The notes below the pieces were generated by a model, which worked only from the letters and a program-made list of their open reading frames with translations, had not been told where the DNA came from and searched no databases. Position numbers and translations under genes: made by a program. Below, in pieces: positions 7,309-13,326 of a stretch of DNA of 15,823 nt. Location of the stretch: contig CABUSL010000035.1 in assembly GCA_902494295.1 (NCBI GenBank), positions 1 to 15,823 of the forward strand, in the 5' to 3' direction. Source of the DNA: an uncultured Collinsella sp. GTDB taxonomy: Bacteria > Actinomycetota > Coriobacteriia > Coriobacteriales > Coriobacteriaceae. Within the stretch, counting starts at the first letter, position 1. Every line of letters begins with the position of its first letter.

Positions 7309-7331
7309 GACCCCTTTCGAACTACGGGGCC
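7309..7331 (-). promoter_or_regulatory. rpsA leader hairpin pairing with the ribosome-binding site
   Basis: On the minus strand GGCCCC (7326-7331) can pair with GGGGTC (7309-7314), six pairs with one G-U, across an 11-nt loop. GGGG is the Shine-Dalgarno core of rpsA, so the stem would reduce ribosome access. S1 is known to repress its own translation in E. coli; whether this leader does so here is inference. Confidence 0.4.
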
Positions 7332-7434
7332 CCGATTGCTAGGACCTACAGAAGGGTGCGACAAGCACACAACGTTTAGGAACACTCGGGAGCCGACAGA
7401 TACTAATGTGACGCTTATGCAATCACGTTCGTAT

Positions 7435-7463
7435 AGGTTACGGGGAAATCATTTCGATTTCAA
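7435..7463 (-). promoter_or_regulatory. candidate rpsA promoter
   Basis: TTGAAA (7458-7463) is followed after exactly 17 bp by TAACCT (7435-7440) on the minus strand. The -35 is good (5 of 6) and the -10 is poor. The palindrome GAAATC-GAAAT-GATTTC overlaps the -35 box and spacer. Confidence 0.35.
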
Positions 7464-7618
7464 GCGTGAACTGCGATTTTTTACTCGTATGGAGACTTTT
7501 TCGCAATCTTGTGGACGACCGTCTCCATAAGTTGACGATAGGCAGTTAGGCATACGGCTTTGGGGTAAAGTATCCCGAGCCAACGATTCTGGAACGATTT
7601 TTCGAGAAAGGTGCCCGC

Positions 7619-8377
7619 GTGCTCAAAGCAGTCGTTTTCGATATGGACGAGACGCTTCTTAGCATCAACCTCAACGCGTTCATCCTTCGCTATTTTAAGG
7701 ATGTCTCGTCGATGCTCGCGGATATCGGTCGCCGCAGCCGCGGCGGCACGATGGCGCGCCTCGGCACCATCTTGGTCGACCTCAACGCCAATCGCCGAAG
7801 CGGCACGGATAACCGCACCAATCTTGAGTTTTACCGCGCCGAGGTCGAGCGCCGATGCGGCATCTGCCTCTCCGATCCCCTCATCTACGAGGCATTTACC
7901 TTCTACGACCGCGAAGTTCTTCCATACAAGAACGACGATATCATTAACGCTCACGCCATGCCGGGCGCGCACGCCGCGCTCCAGGCCGTACAGGACGCAG
8001 GGCTGCGCTGCGCGCTCTTTACCAACCCCAGCTTTCCGCAGGGGGCCATCGAGTGCCGCATGGGCTGGGGCGACCTGGCCGACGCCCCCTTTGAGCTCGT
8101 CACACACATGGGAAACACCACCCGCTGCAAGCCCGATGCCACCTACTATCTAGAGCAGCTTCAGGTGATGGGGCTCGAGCCGCACGAGGTCCTTATGGTG
8201 GGCAACGATCCCAAGCGCGACTTCCCGTCCCCCGATTGCGGCATTCAAACCGCCTTTGTGGGCCGGGGCAAGCCCAGCCGAGCCACCTGGCGCGGAACCA
8301 TGGAAGACTTCGCCCGCGACTTCAACGCCGTAATCGAAGCCTTCTACGAACACCAAGTAGCCGACGAACTGTCCTAA
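7619..8377 (+). CDS. HAD-superfamily hydrolase
   Basis: A 252-residue cytoplasmic HAD protein. Motif I is VVFDMDET with nucleophile D8 and D10; motif II is the threonine in ALFTNPS at about 138; motif III is the lysine in TRCKPD; motif IV is VGNDPKRD with acidic residues for Mg2+. The cap lies between motifs I and II (about residues 17-110), as in C1-type HADs. Phosphatase activity on a small metabolite is likely; the substrate is unknown. The start is GTG at 7619 with GAAAGG 7 nt upstream. Its stop codon overlaps the stop of the convergent cyuA-like gene by 4 bp and there is no terminator between them. Confidence 0.88.
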   Translation: MLKAVVFDMDETLLSINLNAFILRYFKDVSSMLADIGRRSRGGTMARLGTILVDLNANRRSGTDNRTNLEFYRAEVERRCGICLSDPLIYEAFTFYDREVLPYKNDDIINAHAMPGAHAALQAVQDAGLRCALFTNPSFPQGAIECRMGWGDLADAPFELVTHMGNTTRCKPDATYYLEQLQVMGLEPHEVLMVGNDPKRDFPSPDCGIQTAFVGRGKPSRATWRGTMEDFARDFNAVIEAFYEHQVADELS

Positions 8378-9693
8378 CAGACTCGAGTTTTGCCGATCAT
8401 GATGTTGAGGATCTCGACGTCGGTATCTTTCATGCCCACGCGGCCTACGTAGCCCATGCTGGCGATCGTCTGCTCAACGGTATCCTGGATCAGACCCTCG
8501 CCGGCACGGAAGCCACGACCCTGCATGGCCATATCGTGGCCCAGAATCGCCGCATCAACGGCTGCGGAAATCTTGGCGGCACAGCTCGCCTTGGCGCCGT
8601 CGCACACGATGCCGCCCACGTTGCCAAGCGTATTCGAGACCGTCGCGCCAATCTGCTCGCGCGTGCCACCGCACAGCCAGGTAATCGCAGCACCGGCGCC
8701 GCACGCGGCGCAAATAGCACCGCAAAACGCCGAGAGCGCACCAATATAGCTCTTGATATGCACGGCGATAAGATCGGACAGCATCACGGCGCGCACCAGG
8801 CGATCGTGGTCGCAGCGCAGGTACTCGGCATACTCCATGACGGGCAGCGCGCAGGTAATGCCCTGGTTGCCCGAGCCGCACACAATGGCGACCGGCAGCG
8901 CGCAGCCGTTCATGCGGGCGTCGGACCCGGCGGCTGCACGGGCACGGGCACGGCAGGCGACGTCATCGGCACGAGCACCCAGCAGCGTACGGCCCACCTC
9001 GGCACCCCAAGCGTGCGCCAGGCCCTCGGCGCTGATCGCGCCGTTCAGCTCAATCTGACGCTCAACGGCAGCGCGGGCGCCCTCAATGTCGCCGTCCTCG
9101 ATAAAGTCGATGATTGACTCAATCGACATGGGCGTATCGGTGTTATCCGCCGCGCGCTCGGCCACCACGCGCTCGGCGCAGGCGGCACACTCCCCCGCCG
9201 ACTTGCCGCATACCGGAATACCGTCGAGCGTATGGCACGTGACATTGGTGTGGTGGTCGGTAATCTCGACGACCGCGGTATGGCCCCCGGCCGTGGCAGT
9301 CACCTTGATGTAGAGGTTGGGCACACCCTCGACAAGCGACACATCGCAGTAGCCGGCGTCAGCGAGGAGCTCAGCCACGCGCGCACGGTCTTTATCGTCA
9401 ACGCTCTCGAGCACCTCGAGCGCGCTCTTGGCGTCGCCGCCCACGGCACCCAGCACGGCCGCCGCTTCAATACCGTGCATGCCGCCCGAGTTGGGCACGG
9501 TCACGCTCTTAACGTTCTTGATGATGTTGCCCGAGCAGGCAACGTCCATATGATCGGGTTCGCAACCGAGCGTCTGGCTCGCCAACGCCGCTGCATAGGC
9601 AACGGCAATGGGCTCGGTGCAGCCGAGCGCGCAGACAAGCTCGCGGTTTAAAACATCGCAAAACGCGGCATCGCGAAGGGAATCGGCAGGCAT
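8374..9693 (-). CDS. cyuA: L-cysteine desulfidase-type protein (CyuA/YhaM, UPF0597 family)
   Basis: A 439-residue protein of the serine dehydratase alpha-like UPF0597 family. Members studied degrade L-cysteine to pyruvate, ammonia and sulfide using an Fe-S cluster. Candidate ligands are C25 in ALGCTEPIA and the conserved cysteines in VCGSGNQG, FCGAICAACGAG and VCDGAKASC. SGNIIKNVKSV and PNSGGMHGIEAAA are family-typical. The start at 9693 has AGGAGA 5 nt upstream. It is transcribed away from rpiB, from the candidate promoter at 9730-9759. Sulfide released here could feed MetY; that is inference. Serine dehydratase activity is the main alternative, because the families are related. Confidence 0.88.
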   Translation of the reverse strand: MPADSLRDAAFCDVLNRELVCALGCTEPIAVAYAAALASQTLGCEPDHMDVACSGNIIKNVKSVTVPNSGGMHGIEAAAVLGAVGGDAKSALEVLESVDDKDRARVAELLADAGYCDVSLVEGVPNLYIKVTATAGGHTAVVEITDHHTNVTCHTLDGIPVCGKSAGECAACAERVVAERAADNTDTPMSIESIIDFIEDGDIEGARAAVERQIELNGAISAEGLAHAWGAEVGRTLLGARADDVACRARARAAAGSDARMNGCALPVAIVCGSGNQGITCALPVMEYAEYLRCDHDRLVRAVMLSDLIAVHIKSYIGALSAFCGAICAACGAGAAITWLCGGTREQIGATVSNTLGNVGGIVCDGAKASCAAKISAAVDAAILGHDMAMQGRGFRAGEGLIQDTVEQTIASMGYVGRVGMKDTDVEILNIMIGKTRVC

Positions 9694-9729
9694 AGGTATC
9701 TCCTACTTATATAACGGGCTGGGCTCTCA

Positions 9730-9759
9730 TTAATAGTTAGCTCTTTTATTTGATAACAA
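9730..9759 (-). promoter_or_regulatory. candidate promoter of the cyuA-like gene
   Basis: TTGTTA (9754-9759) and TATTAA (9730-9735) on the minus strand are separated by 18 bp, each 4 of 6 to consensus, in an AT-rich stretch about 40 bp before the start codon. Confidence 0.45.
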
Positions 9760-9853
9760 TGCATCAGAAACCGCAACCATGGTTCCGACGGACGGCGCTT
9801 AAGCGCAATCTGACGGCATTCATTCATGAAAAGCCGGTCTTGTTGCATGCTAA

Positions 9854-9896
9854 AGCGTTTGACCAAAAAACGCCCGAGCGTTTACACAAAAGTCGC
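9854..9896 (+). repeat. tandem degenerate direct repeat upstream of rpiB
   Basis: Two 20-bp units, AGCGTTTGACCAAAAAACGC (9854-9873) and AGCGTTTACACAAAAGTCGC (9877-9896), match at 15 of 20 positions with a 23-bp period. The first contains TTGACC, a possible -35 box, 17 bp before the weak -10 TTACAC. This suggests overlap with the rpiB promoter. Confidence 0.45.
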
Positions 9897-9964
9897 GCTA
9901 TCATGCAGTCGAACGCGGTAAAACCTTTAGCAATTCCGCCGCACGGACCAGAGAGGAACCACTC

Positions 9965-10432
9965 ATGAAGATTGGTATCGGCAACGACCATGCCGCCGTC
10001 GAGCTCAAGAACATCATTTCCGAGCACCTGAAGGAGCGCGGCTGCGAGGTCGTGAACTTTGGAACCGACACCTCCGAGAGCTTTGATTACCCCATCGCCG
10101 GCTACAAGGTGGGTAAGGCAGTTGCCAACGGTGACGTCGATCTGGGTATCCTGATCTGCGGTACCGGCGTCGGTATCAGCCTGGCCGCCAACAAGGTCGA
10201 GGGCGTACGCGCCGTCGTGTGCTCCGAGCCCTTCAGCGCCAAGCTCTCCCGCATGCACAACAACACCAACGTGCTTGCCTTTGGCGCCCGCGTCGTGGGA
10301 TCTGAACTCGCCAAGATGATTGTCGACGAGTGGCTCGACGCCGAGTTCGAGGGTGGTCGCCACGAGCGTCGCGTCAATCTCCTCAACGAGATCGACCACA
10401 CGCGTGGCCTCAAGGTCGTCGACGAAGCCTAA
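9965..10432 (+). CDS. rpiB: ribose-5-phosphate isomerase B
   Basis: A 155-residue RpiB/LacAB sugar isomerase, interconverting ribose 5-phosphate and ribulose 5-phosphate in the pentose phosphate pathway. Catalytic C65 lies in the anion-binding loop ILICGTGVGIS. H9 in NDHA, H98 in RMHNNTNVL and the basic cluster GRHERR (131-136) fit the phosphate and substrate site. The N-terminus MKIGIGNDHAAVELK is standard. The start at 9965 has GAGAGGA 7 nt upstream. It is a single gene with its own terminator, and a direct repeat lies just upstream. Allose 6-phosphate isomerase is the related alternative, but no allose genes are near. Confidence 0.95.
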   Translation: MKIGIGNDHAAVELKNIISEHLKERGCEVVNFGTDTSESFDYPIAGYKVGKAVANGDVDLGILICGTGVGISLAANKVEGVRAVVCSEPFSAKLSRMHNNTNVLAFGARVVGSELAKMIVDEWLDAEFEGGRHERRVNLLNEIDHTRGLKVVDEA

Positions 10433-10459
10433 ACTACTCAGTGCCACAAGCTAACAGCA

Positions 10460-10494
10460 GGGGCCCGCTCGGAACTCATGTCCGAGCGGGCCCC
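10460..10494 (+). terminator. intrinsic terminator of rpiB
   Basis: A perfect 14-bp stem (GGGGCCCGCTCGGA and its complement) with a 7-nt loop, 27 nt after the rpiB stop. Only two Ts follow directly, with four more at 10503-10506, so termination strength is uncertain. Confidence 0.8.
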
Positions 10495-10511
10495 TTCATA
10501 GATTTTGGAAT

Positions 10512-10545
10512 AAAAAGGGCGCCGCGGATGGAATTCCGCGGCGCC
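10512..10545 (-). terminator. intrinsic terminator of ndk
   Basis: A perfect 11-bp stem (GGCGCCGCGGA and its complement) with a 6-nt loop, then C and five Ts on the minus strand, 39 nt after the ndk stop. It sits back to back with the rpiB terminator. Confidence 0.9.
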
Positions 10546-10584
10546 AAAGCCACACGCTAACAGCTTTAAGGAGTCAAAGCTGGT

Positions 10585-10989
10585 TTAGCCAAAGAAGCGC
10601 TTGATCTCGATCTCGGCGTTCTCCAGGCAGTCGGAGCCGTGGATCACGTTGGCGTTAACATCGACAGCGAAGTCGCCGCGAATGGTGCCGGGGGCAGCGT
10701 CAAGCGGGTTGGTGGCGCCCATGAGGGTGCGCATCTTGGAGACAGCGGAGAGACCGGAAACGACCATCTTGACGACCGGACCGCTCGTCATAAAGTCGCA
10801 GAGACCGCCAAAGAAGGGCTTGTCGGCCAGATGGGCGTAGTGCTCCTCGACGGTAGCGCGCTCGAGCGTGGTCATCTCCATGCGCTCGATGACAAGGCCG
10901 CTGCGCTCAATGCGAGCAACGATCTCGCCGATCTTGCGATCGCGCACGGCGTCGGGCTTAATCATGATGAAGGTCTTCTCGATAGCCAT
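10585..10989 (-). CDS. ndk: nucleoside diphosphate kinase
   Basis: A 134-residue NDK that transfers the ATP gamma-phosphate to nucleoside diphosphates through a phosphohistidine. The active-site H117 is in NVIHGSDCLENAEIEI; K11 in MIKPDAV and R103-G104-D105 in GTIRGDF belong to the nucleotide site. The start at 10989 (MAIEKTF) has AAAGG about 8 nt upstream and matches the family N-terminus; an in-frame upstream start at 11031 lacks support. The length is slightly shorter than the usual 136-150, as in many bacteria. It is alone on its transcript, with a terminator below and repeats above its promoter. Confidence 0.96.
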   Translation of the reverse strand: MAIEKTFIMIKPDAVRDRKIGEIVARIERSGLVIERMEMTTLERATVEEHYAHLADKPFFGGLCDFMTSGPVVKMVVSGLSAVSKMRTLMGATNPLDAAPGTIRGDFAVDVNANVIHGSDCLENAEIEIKRFFG

Positions 10990-11052
10990 AAGGTAGCCTT
11001 TCAAGTAGGTTCGCGCGTGCCCAAGTCCCATTCCGGCACCCGCCTGGACTGC

Positions 11053-11081
11053 ATCGTAACAGAGTTTTAGCTGCAGTTAAA
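11053..11081 (-). promoter_or_regulatory. candidate ndk promoter
   Basis: TTTAAC (11076-11081) and TACGAT (11053-11058) on the minus strand with exactly 17 bp between them. The tandem repeats begin 7 bp upstream of the -35 box, the usual position for an activator site. Confidence 0.5.
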
Positions 11082-11087
11082 CAAAAA

Positions 11088-11123
11088 GCTGTTTATTGAA
11101 GCGCTGCAATTTATTAAAGCGCT
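11088..11123 (-). repeat. two tandem 18-bp direct repeats upstream of the ndk promoter
   Basis: On the minus strand AGCGCTTTAATAAATTGC (11106-11123) is followed directly by AGCGCTTCAATAAACAGC (11088-11105), with 15 of 18 positions identical. The AT-rich halves contrast with surrounding DNA. This is likely a protein-binding site. Confidence 0.6.
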
Positions 11124-11289
11124 CCATATGTGTCACTTCTGTTTCGAAGCCCGATTAGAGTACCATCCGACCGCCCATCAACCGCATCGAACAGAGCAGA
11201 CGGTCGGTTGCCACCCGCGAACGTATCCCCTTCACAGCCTGCCCAAAGGTCCTACAGAAGTTCTCGACAAGCCCCTCCCCCATAGCAAC

Positions 11290-11323
11290 AAAATACGGGC
11301 GCCCGCAACAGAAGGCGCCCGTA
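11290..11323 (-). terminator. intrinsic terminator of argH
   Basis: A 10-bp stem (TACGGGCGCC and its complement) with a 10-nt loop, followed by Ts on the minus strand, 50 nt after the argH stop. Confidence 0.85.
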
Positions 11324-11373
11324 AAAGCAAAACGATTTATCGATAAAAGGGCAATACGGCTTCAGCCAAACCC

Positions 11374-12804
11374 CTACTTTGCCCCGTGTCCCATCTCGAC
11401 TACCTTGGTCAGCGATCCAAACGCGCCCTCGTCGGCCACGAGCTGTGACTCGGCACGCTGCAGCTGCGCGGCAACGGCGGCAGGAGCGGTGCCGCCCTCG
11501 GTCGTGCGCGCGGCGACAATCGACGGGATGTCGAGCGCCTCGGTAATGTCGCGCTCAAAGAGCGGGCTTGCCTCCTGGAACACCTCAAACGGCAGGTCCT
11601 CAAGATTACAGCCGCGCTTCTCGCACATCAGGACCAGATGCCCCACCACGGCATGTGCCTCGCGGAACGGCAGGCCACGCTTGGCCAGGTAATCGGCAAC
11701 ATCGGTGGCGGCAAGGTGTCCCACGCCGCACTCGCGCGCCATGGCATCCTCGTTGACGGTCCAAGTCGAAATCATTCCGGCCATAACGGACAGGCACTGC
11801 ATGAGCGTATGGGCGGTATCGAGCGCGCCCTCCTTGTCCTCCTGCAAGTCCTTGTTATAGGCGAGCGGCAAGCCCTTCATGGTCACGAGCAACTGCACCA
11901 GGTTGCCGTACACGCGACCGCTCTTGCCGCGGATAAGCTCGGCAAAGTCGGGGTTCTTCTTCTGCGGCATGATAGACGAGCCGGTGGAGTAAGAGTCTGA
12001 AAGCGTGATAAAGCCAAATTCGGAGCTCGACCACAGCACGATCTCCTCGGAAAGACGCGACAGGTGCATGGCCATGACGGAGCCGGCGTAATGCAGGTCG
12101 AGCAGGAAATCACGGTCGGAAACCGCATCGAGCGAGTTGGGAATCACGCCCGCAAAGCCAAGTTCGGCAGCCGTCACCTGGCGATCGAGCGGATAGCTCG
12201 TACCGGCAAGCGCGGCAGCACCCAGCGGGCAGTTGTCGGCGGCATCAAAGGCGGCCTTCAGGCGCGTAAAGTCACGCGCGAACATCCAGGAATATGCCAG
12301 CAGATGATGCGACAGCAGCACGGGCTGAGCGTGCTGCATATGCGTGTAGCCCGGCAGAATCACCTTGTCGTACTTCTTGGCCGCATCCACCAGCACATGG
12401 CGCAGCTCAAGATTGGCCTCCATGAGCTCCTTGGCCAGTGCCTTGACGCCCAGGCGCGTGTCGGTCGCCACCTGGTCGTTGCGCGAACGTCCGGTATGCA
12501 AGCGCTTACCGGCCTCGCCGATGCGACGCGTCAGCTCGCTCTCGATGGACATATGGATGTCCTCGTCGTTGATATCGAAGGTAAAGTTACCGGCATCGAT
12601 ATCCTGTTCGATCCCGGTCAGGCCCTCGGAGATCGCCTGCTCGTCCTCGGCACTGATGATGCCTTGGGCGGCCAGCATCTTGGCATGCGCCTTAGAGCCA
12701 GCGATATCCTGCTTATAGAGATGCTTGTCGACCGGCAGCGACGCGCCAAACTCCTGCGTGACCTCGGCCACGCCCGCCTCAAAACGACCGCCCCAAAGAG
12801 CCAT
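11374..12804 (-). CDS. argH: argininosuccinate lyase
   Basis: A 476-residue member of the fumarase/aspartase superfamily, about the usual length. It cleaves argininosuccinate to arginine and fumarate, the last step of arginine synthesis. The superfamily signature GSSIMPQKKNP is at 275-285 on the mobile catalytic loop. TGRSRNDQVATD (104-115) and YTHMQHAQP (153-161, with the catalytic histidine) are ArgH-specific. The start at 12804 (MALWGGRF, the standard N-terminus) has AAAGGAG 8 nt upstream; an upstream ATG at 12879 is not supported. argG lies upstream on the same strand but is separated by about 520 bp holding a terminator and a small gene, so argH may be transcribed separately. No clear promoter was found directly before it. 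Confidence 0.96.
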   Translation of the reverse strand: MALWGGRFEAGVAEVTQEFGASLPVDKHLYKQDIAGSKAHAKMLAAQGIISAEDEQAISEGLTGIEQDIDAGNFTFDINDEDIHMSIESELTRRIGEAGKRLHTGRSRNDQVATDTRLGVKALAKELMEANLELRHVLVDAAKKYDKVILPGYTHMQHAQPVLLSHHLLAYSWMFARDFTRLKAAFDAADNCPLGAAALAGTSYPLDRQVTAAELGFAGVIPNSLDAVSDRDFLLDLHYAGSVMAMHLSRLSEEIVLWSSSEFGFITLSDSYSTGSSIMPQKKNPDFAELIRGKSGRVYGNLVQLLVTMKGLPLAYNKDLQEDKEGALDTAHTLMQCLSVMAGMISTWTVNEDAMARECGVGHLAATDVADYLAKRGLPFREAHAVVGHLVLMCEKRGCNLEDLPFEVFQEASPLFERDITEALDIPSIVAARTTEGGTAPAAVAAQLQRAESQLVADEGAFGSLTKVVEMGHGAK

Positions 12805-12922
12805 GGAACCGTCTCCTTTCTCCAAATACCAAAACAAGCGCCCAAAGCAATGCGCCATGTCGCTAAAGCGATTTACCAACCGCTAGTTTTACACATTCCC
12901 CACTGCGCGCGGGGCCATGTAG

Positions 12923-13093
12923 CTAATTTGCAAAGAAGTGACGCACCATGCACTTGGCACCCAACGTCTTCCTCCGGATGTTGCCCTGCGAACCGTCAAT
13001 CCAAGCCTTCAGGCTCATGGGGACCTCCTCGACCTTTGCAGCATCGAGCTCGGGCGCGAGGGCAAGTAAAGCATGCACGACAGCATTGAACAT
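12923..13093 (-). CDS. small unrecognised protein between argG and argH
   Basis: I do not recognise this 56-codon gene. It begins MFNAVVHALLALAPELDAAK, continues VEEVPMSLKAWIDGSQG, and ends in a basic stretch (NIRRKTLGAKC) and MVRHFFAN. Support for coding: GAGGAG 8 nt before the ATG at 13093; about 70% G/C in third positions (39 of 56 by my count); same strand and spacing as the arg genes. An internal ATG at 13018 also has a perfect AGGAGG 5 nt upstream and would give a 31-residue form beginning MSLKAWID. The N-terminal 20 residues are mildly hydrophobic, but there is no convincing signal peptide or long membrane helix. It lies after the argG terminator and 118 bp before argH, so it may share a transcript with argH. 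It is too short for standard ORF calling. Confidence 0.6.
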   Translation of the reverse strand: MFNAVVHALLALAPELDAAKVEEVPMSLKAWIDGSQGNIRRKTLGAKCMVRHFFAN

Positions 13094-13143
13094 AATGGAT
13101 ACTCCTCATATATATAGGCGCAGAGCCGCCAAATTGATAGAAG

Positions 13144-13173
13144 GAGCCCCGCCGGACAACCCCGGCGGGGCTC
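13144..13173 (-). terminator. hairpin downstream of argG, likely terminator
   Basis: A perfect 12-bp stem (GAGCCCCGCCGG and its complement) with a 6-nt loop, followed by CTTCTATCAATTT on the minus strand. The stem is very strong but the T-run is broken. It lies about 150 nt after the argG stop and 50 nt before the small gene, so it could also act as a partial terminator inside an arg operon. Confidence 0.65.
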
Positions 13174-13326
13174 GGACTCAGCCGCAGTCGCGGCGTCATA
13201 TATGCGGGCGGAACGTAGGGGCCACCGATGTTAAGAAGTGTCAGCAAGCATAACGAAAGGTAGGGACCCCATGCGCCCGTTATGTATCACGCGGATGGGC
13301 CGCGCGGATACCAAGGGGAGGAAGAC

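Larger units (their letters stand above)
7304..7618. other. divergent intergenic region between rpsA and the HAD gene
   Basis: This 315-bp gap has no supported gene. It holds the rpsA leader with an SD-pairing hairpin (7309-7331), a candidate rpsA promoter (7435-7463) overlapping a 17-bp palindrome (7445-7461), and a perfect 9-bp inverted repeat (7488-7496 with 7521-7529). For the HAD gene, TTGACG (7532-7537) looks like a -35 box but no matching -10 is seen at normal distance. TAAAGT at 7566-7571 is an isolated -10 candidate. Confidence 0.6.
10990..11373. other. intergenic region between ndk and argH
   Basis: This 384-bp gap contains the ndk leader and promoter, the tandem 18-bp repeats (11088-11123) and the argH terminator (11290-11323). 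A 72-codon plus-strand open frame at 11128-11346 has no ribosome-binding site and overlaps the terminator, so I do not call it. Nothing else is recognised. Confidence 0.6.

Noticed and set aside
5756..7342. 528-codon plus-strand open frame
   Set aside because: It runs antisense through rpsA and part of rnpB; its length reflects skewed codon use of rpsA.
9795..9806. Palindrome GCGCTTAAGCGC between cyuA and rpiB as an operator
   Set aside because: A 12-bp palindrome in GC-rich DNA is weak evidence alone, and it lies away from both candidate promoters.
11128..11346. 72-codon plus-strand open frame between ndk and argH
   Set aside because: No ribosome-binding site, low-complexity composition, and it covers the argH terminator.
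12996..13109. 37-codon Cys- and Arg-rich frame overlapping the small gene before argH
   Set aside because: There is no ribosome-binding site before its ATG at 13109; the GAGGAG lies inside it and serves the other frame, which has coding-like third positions.
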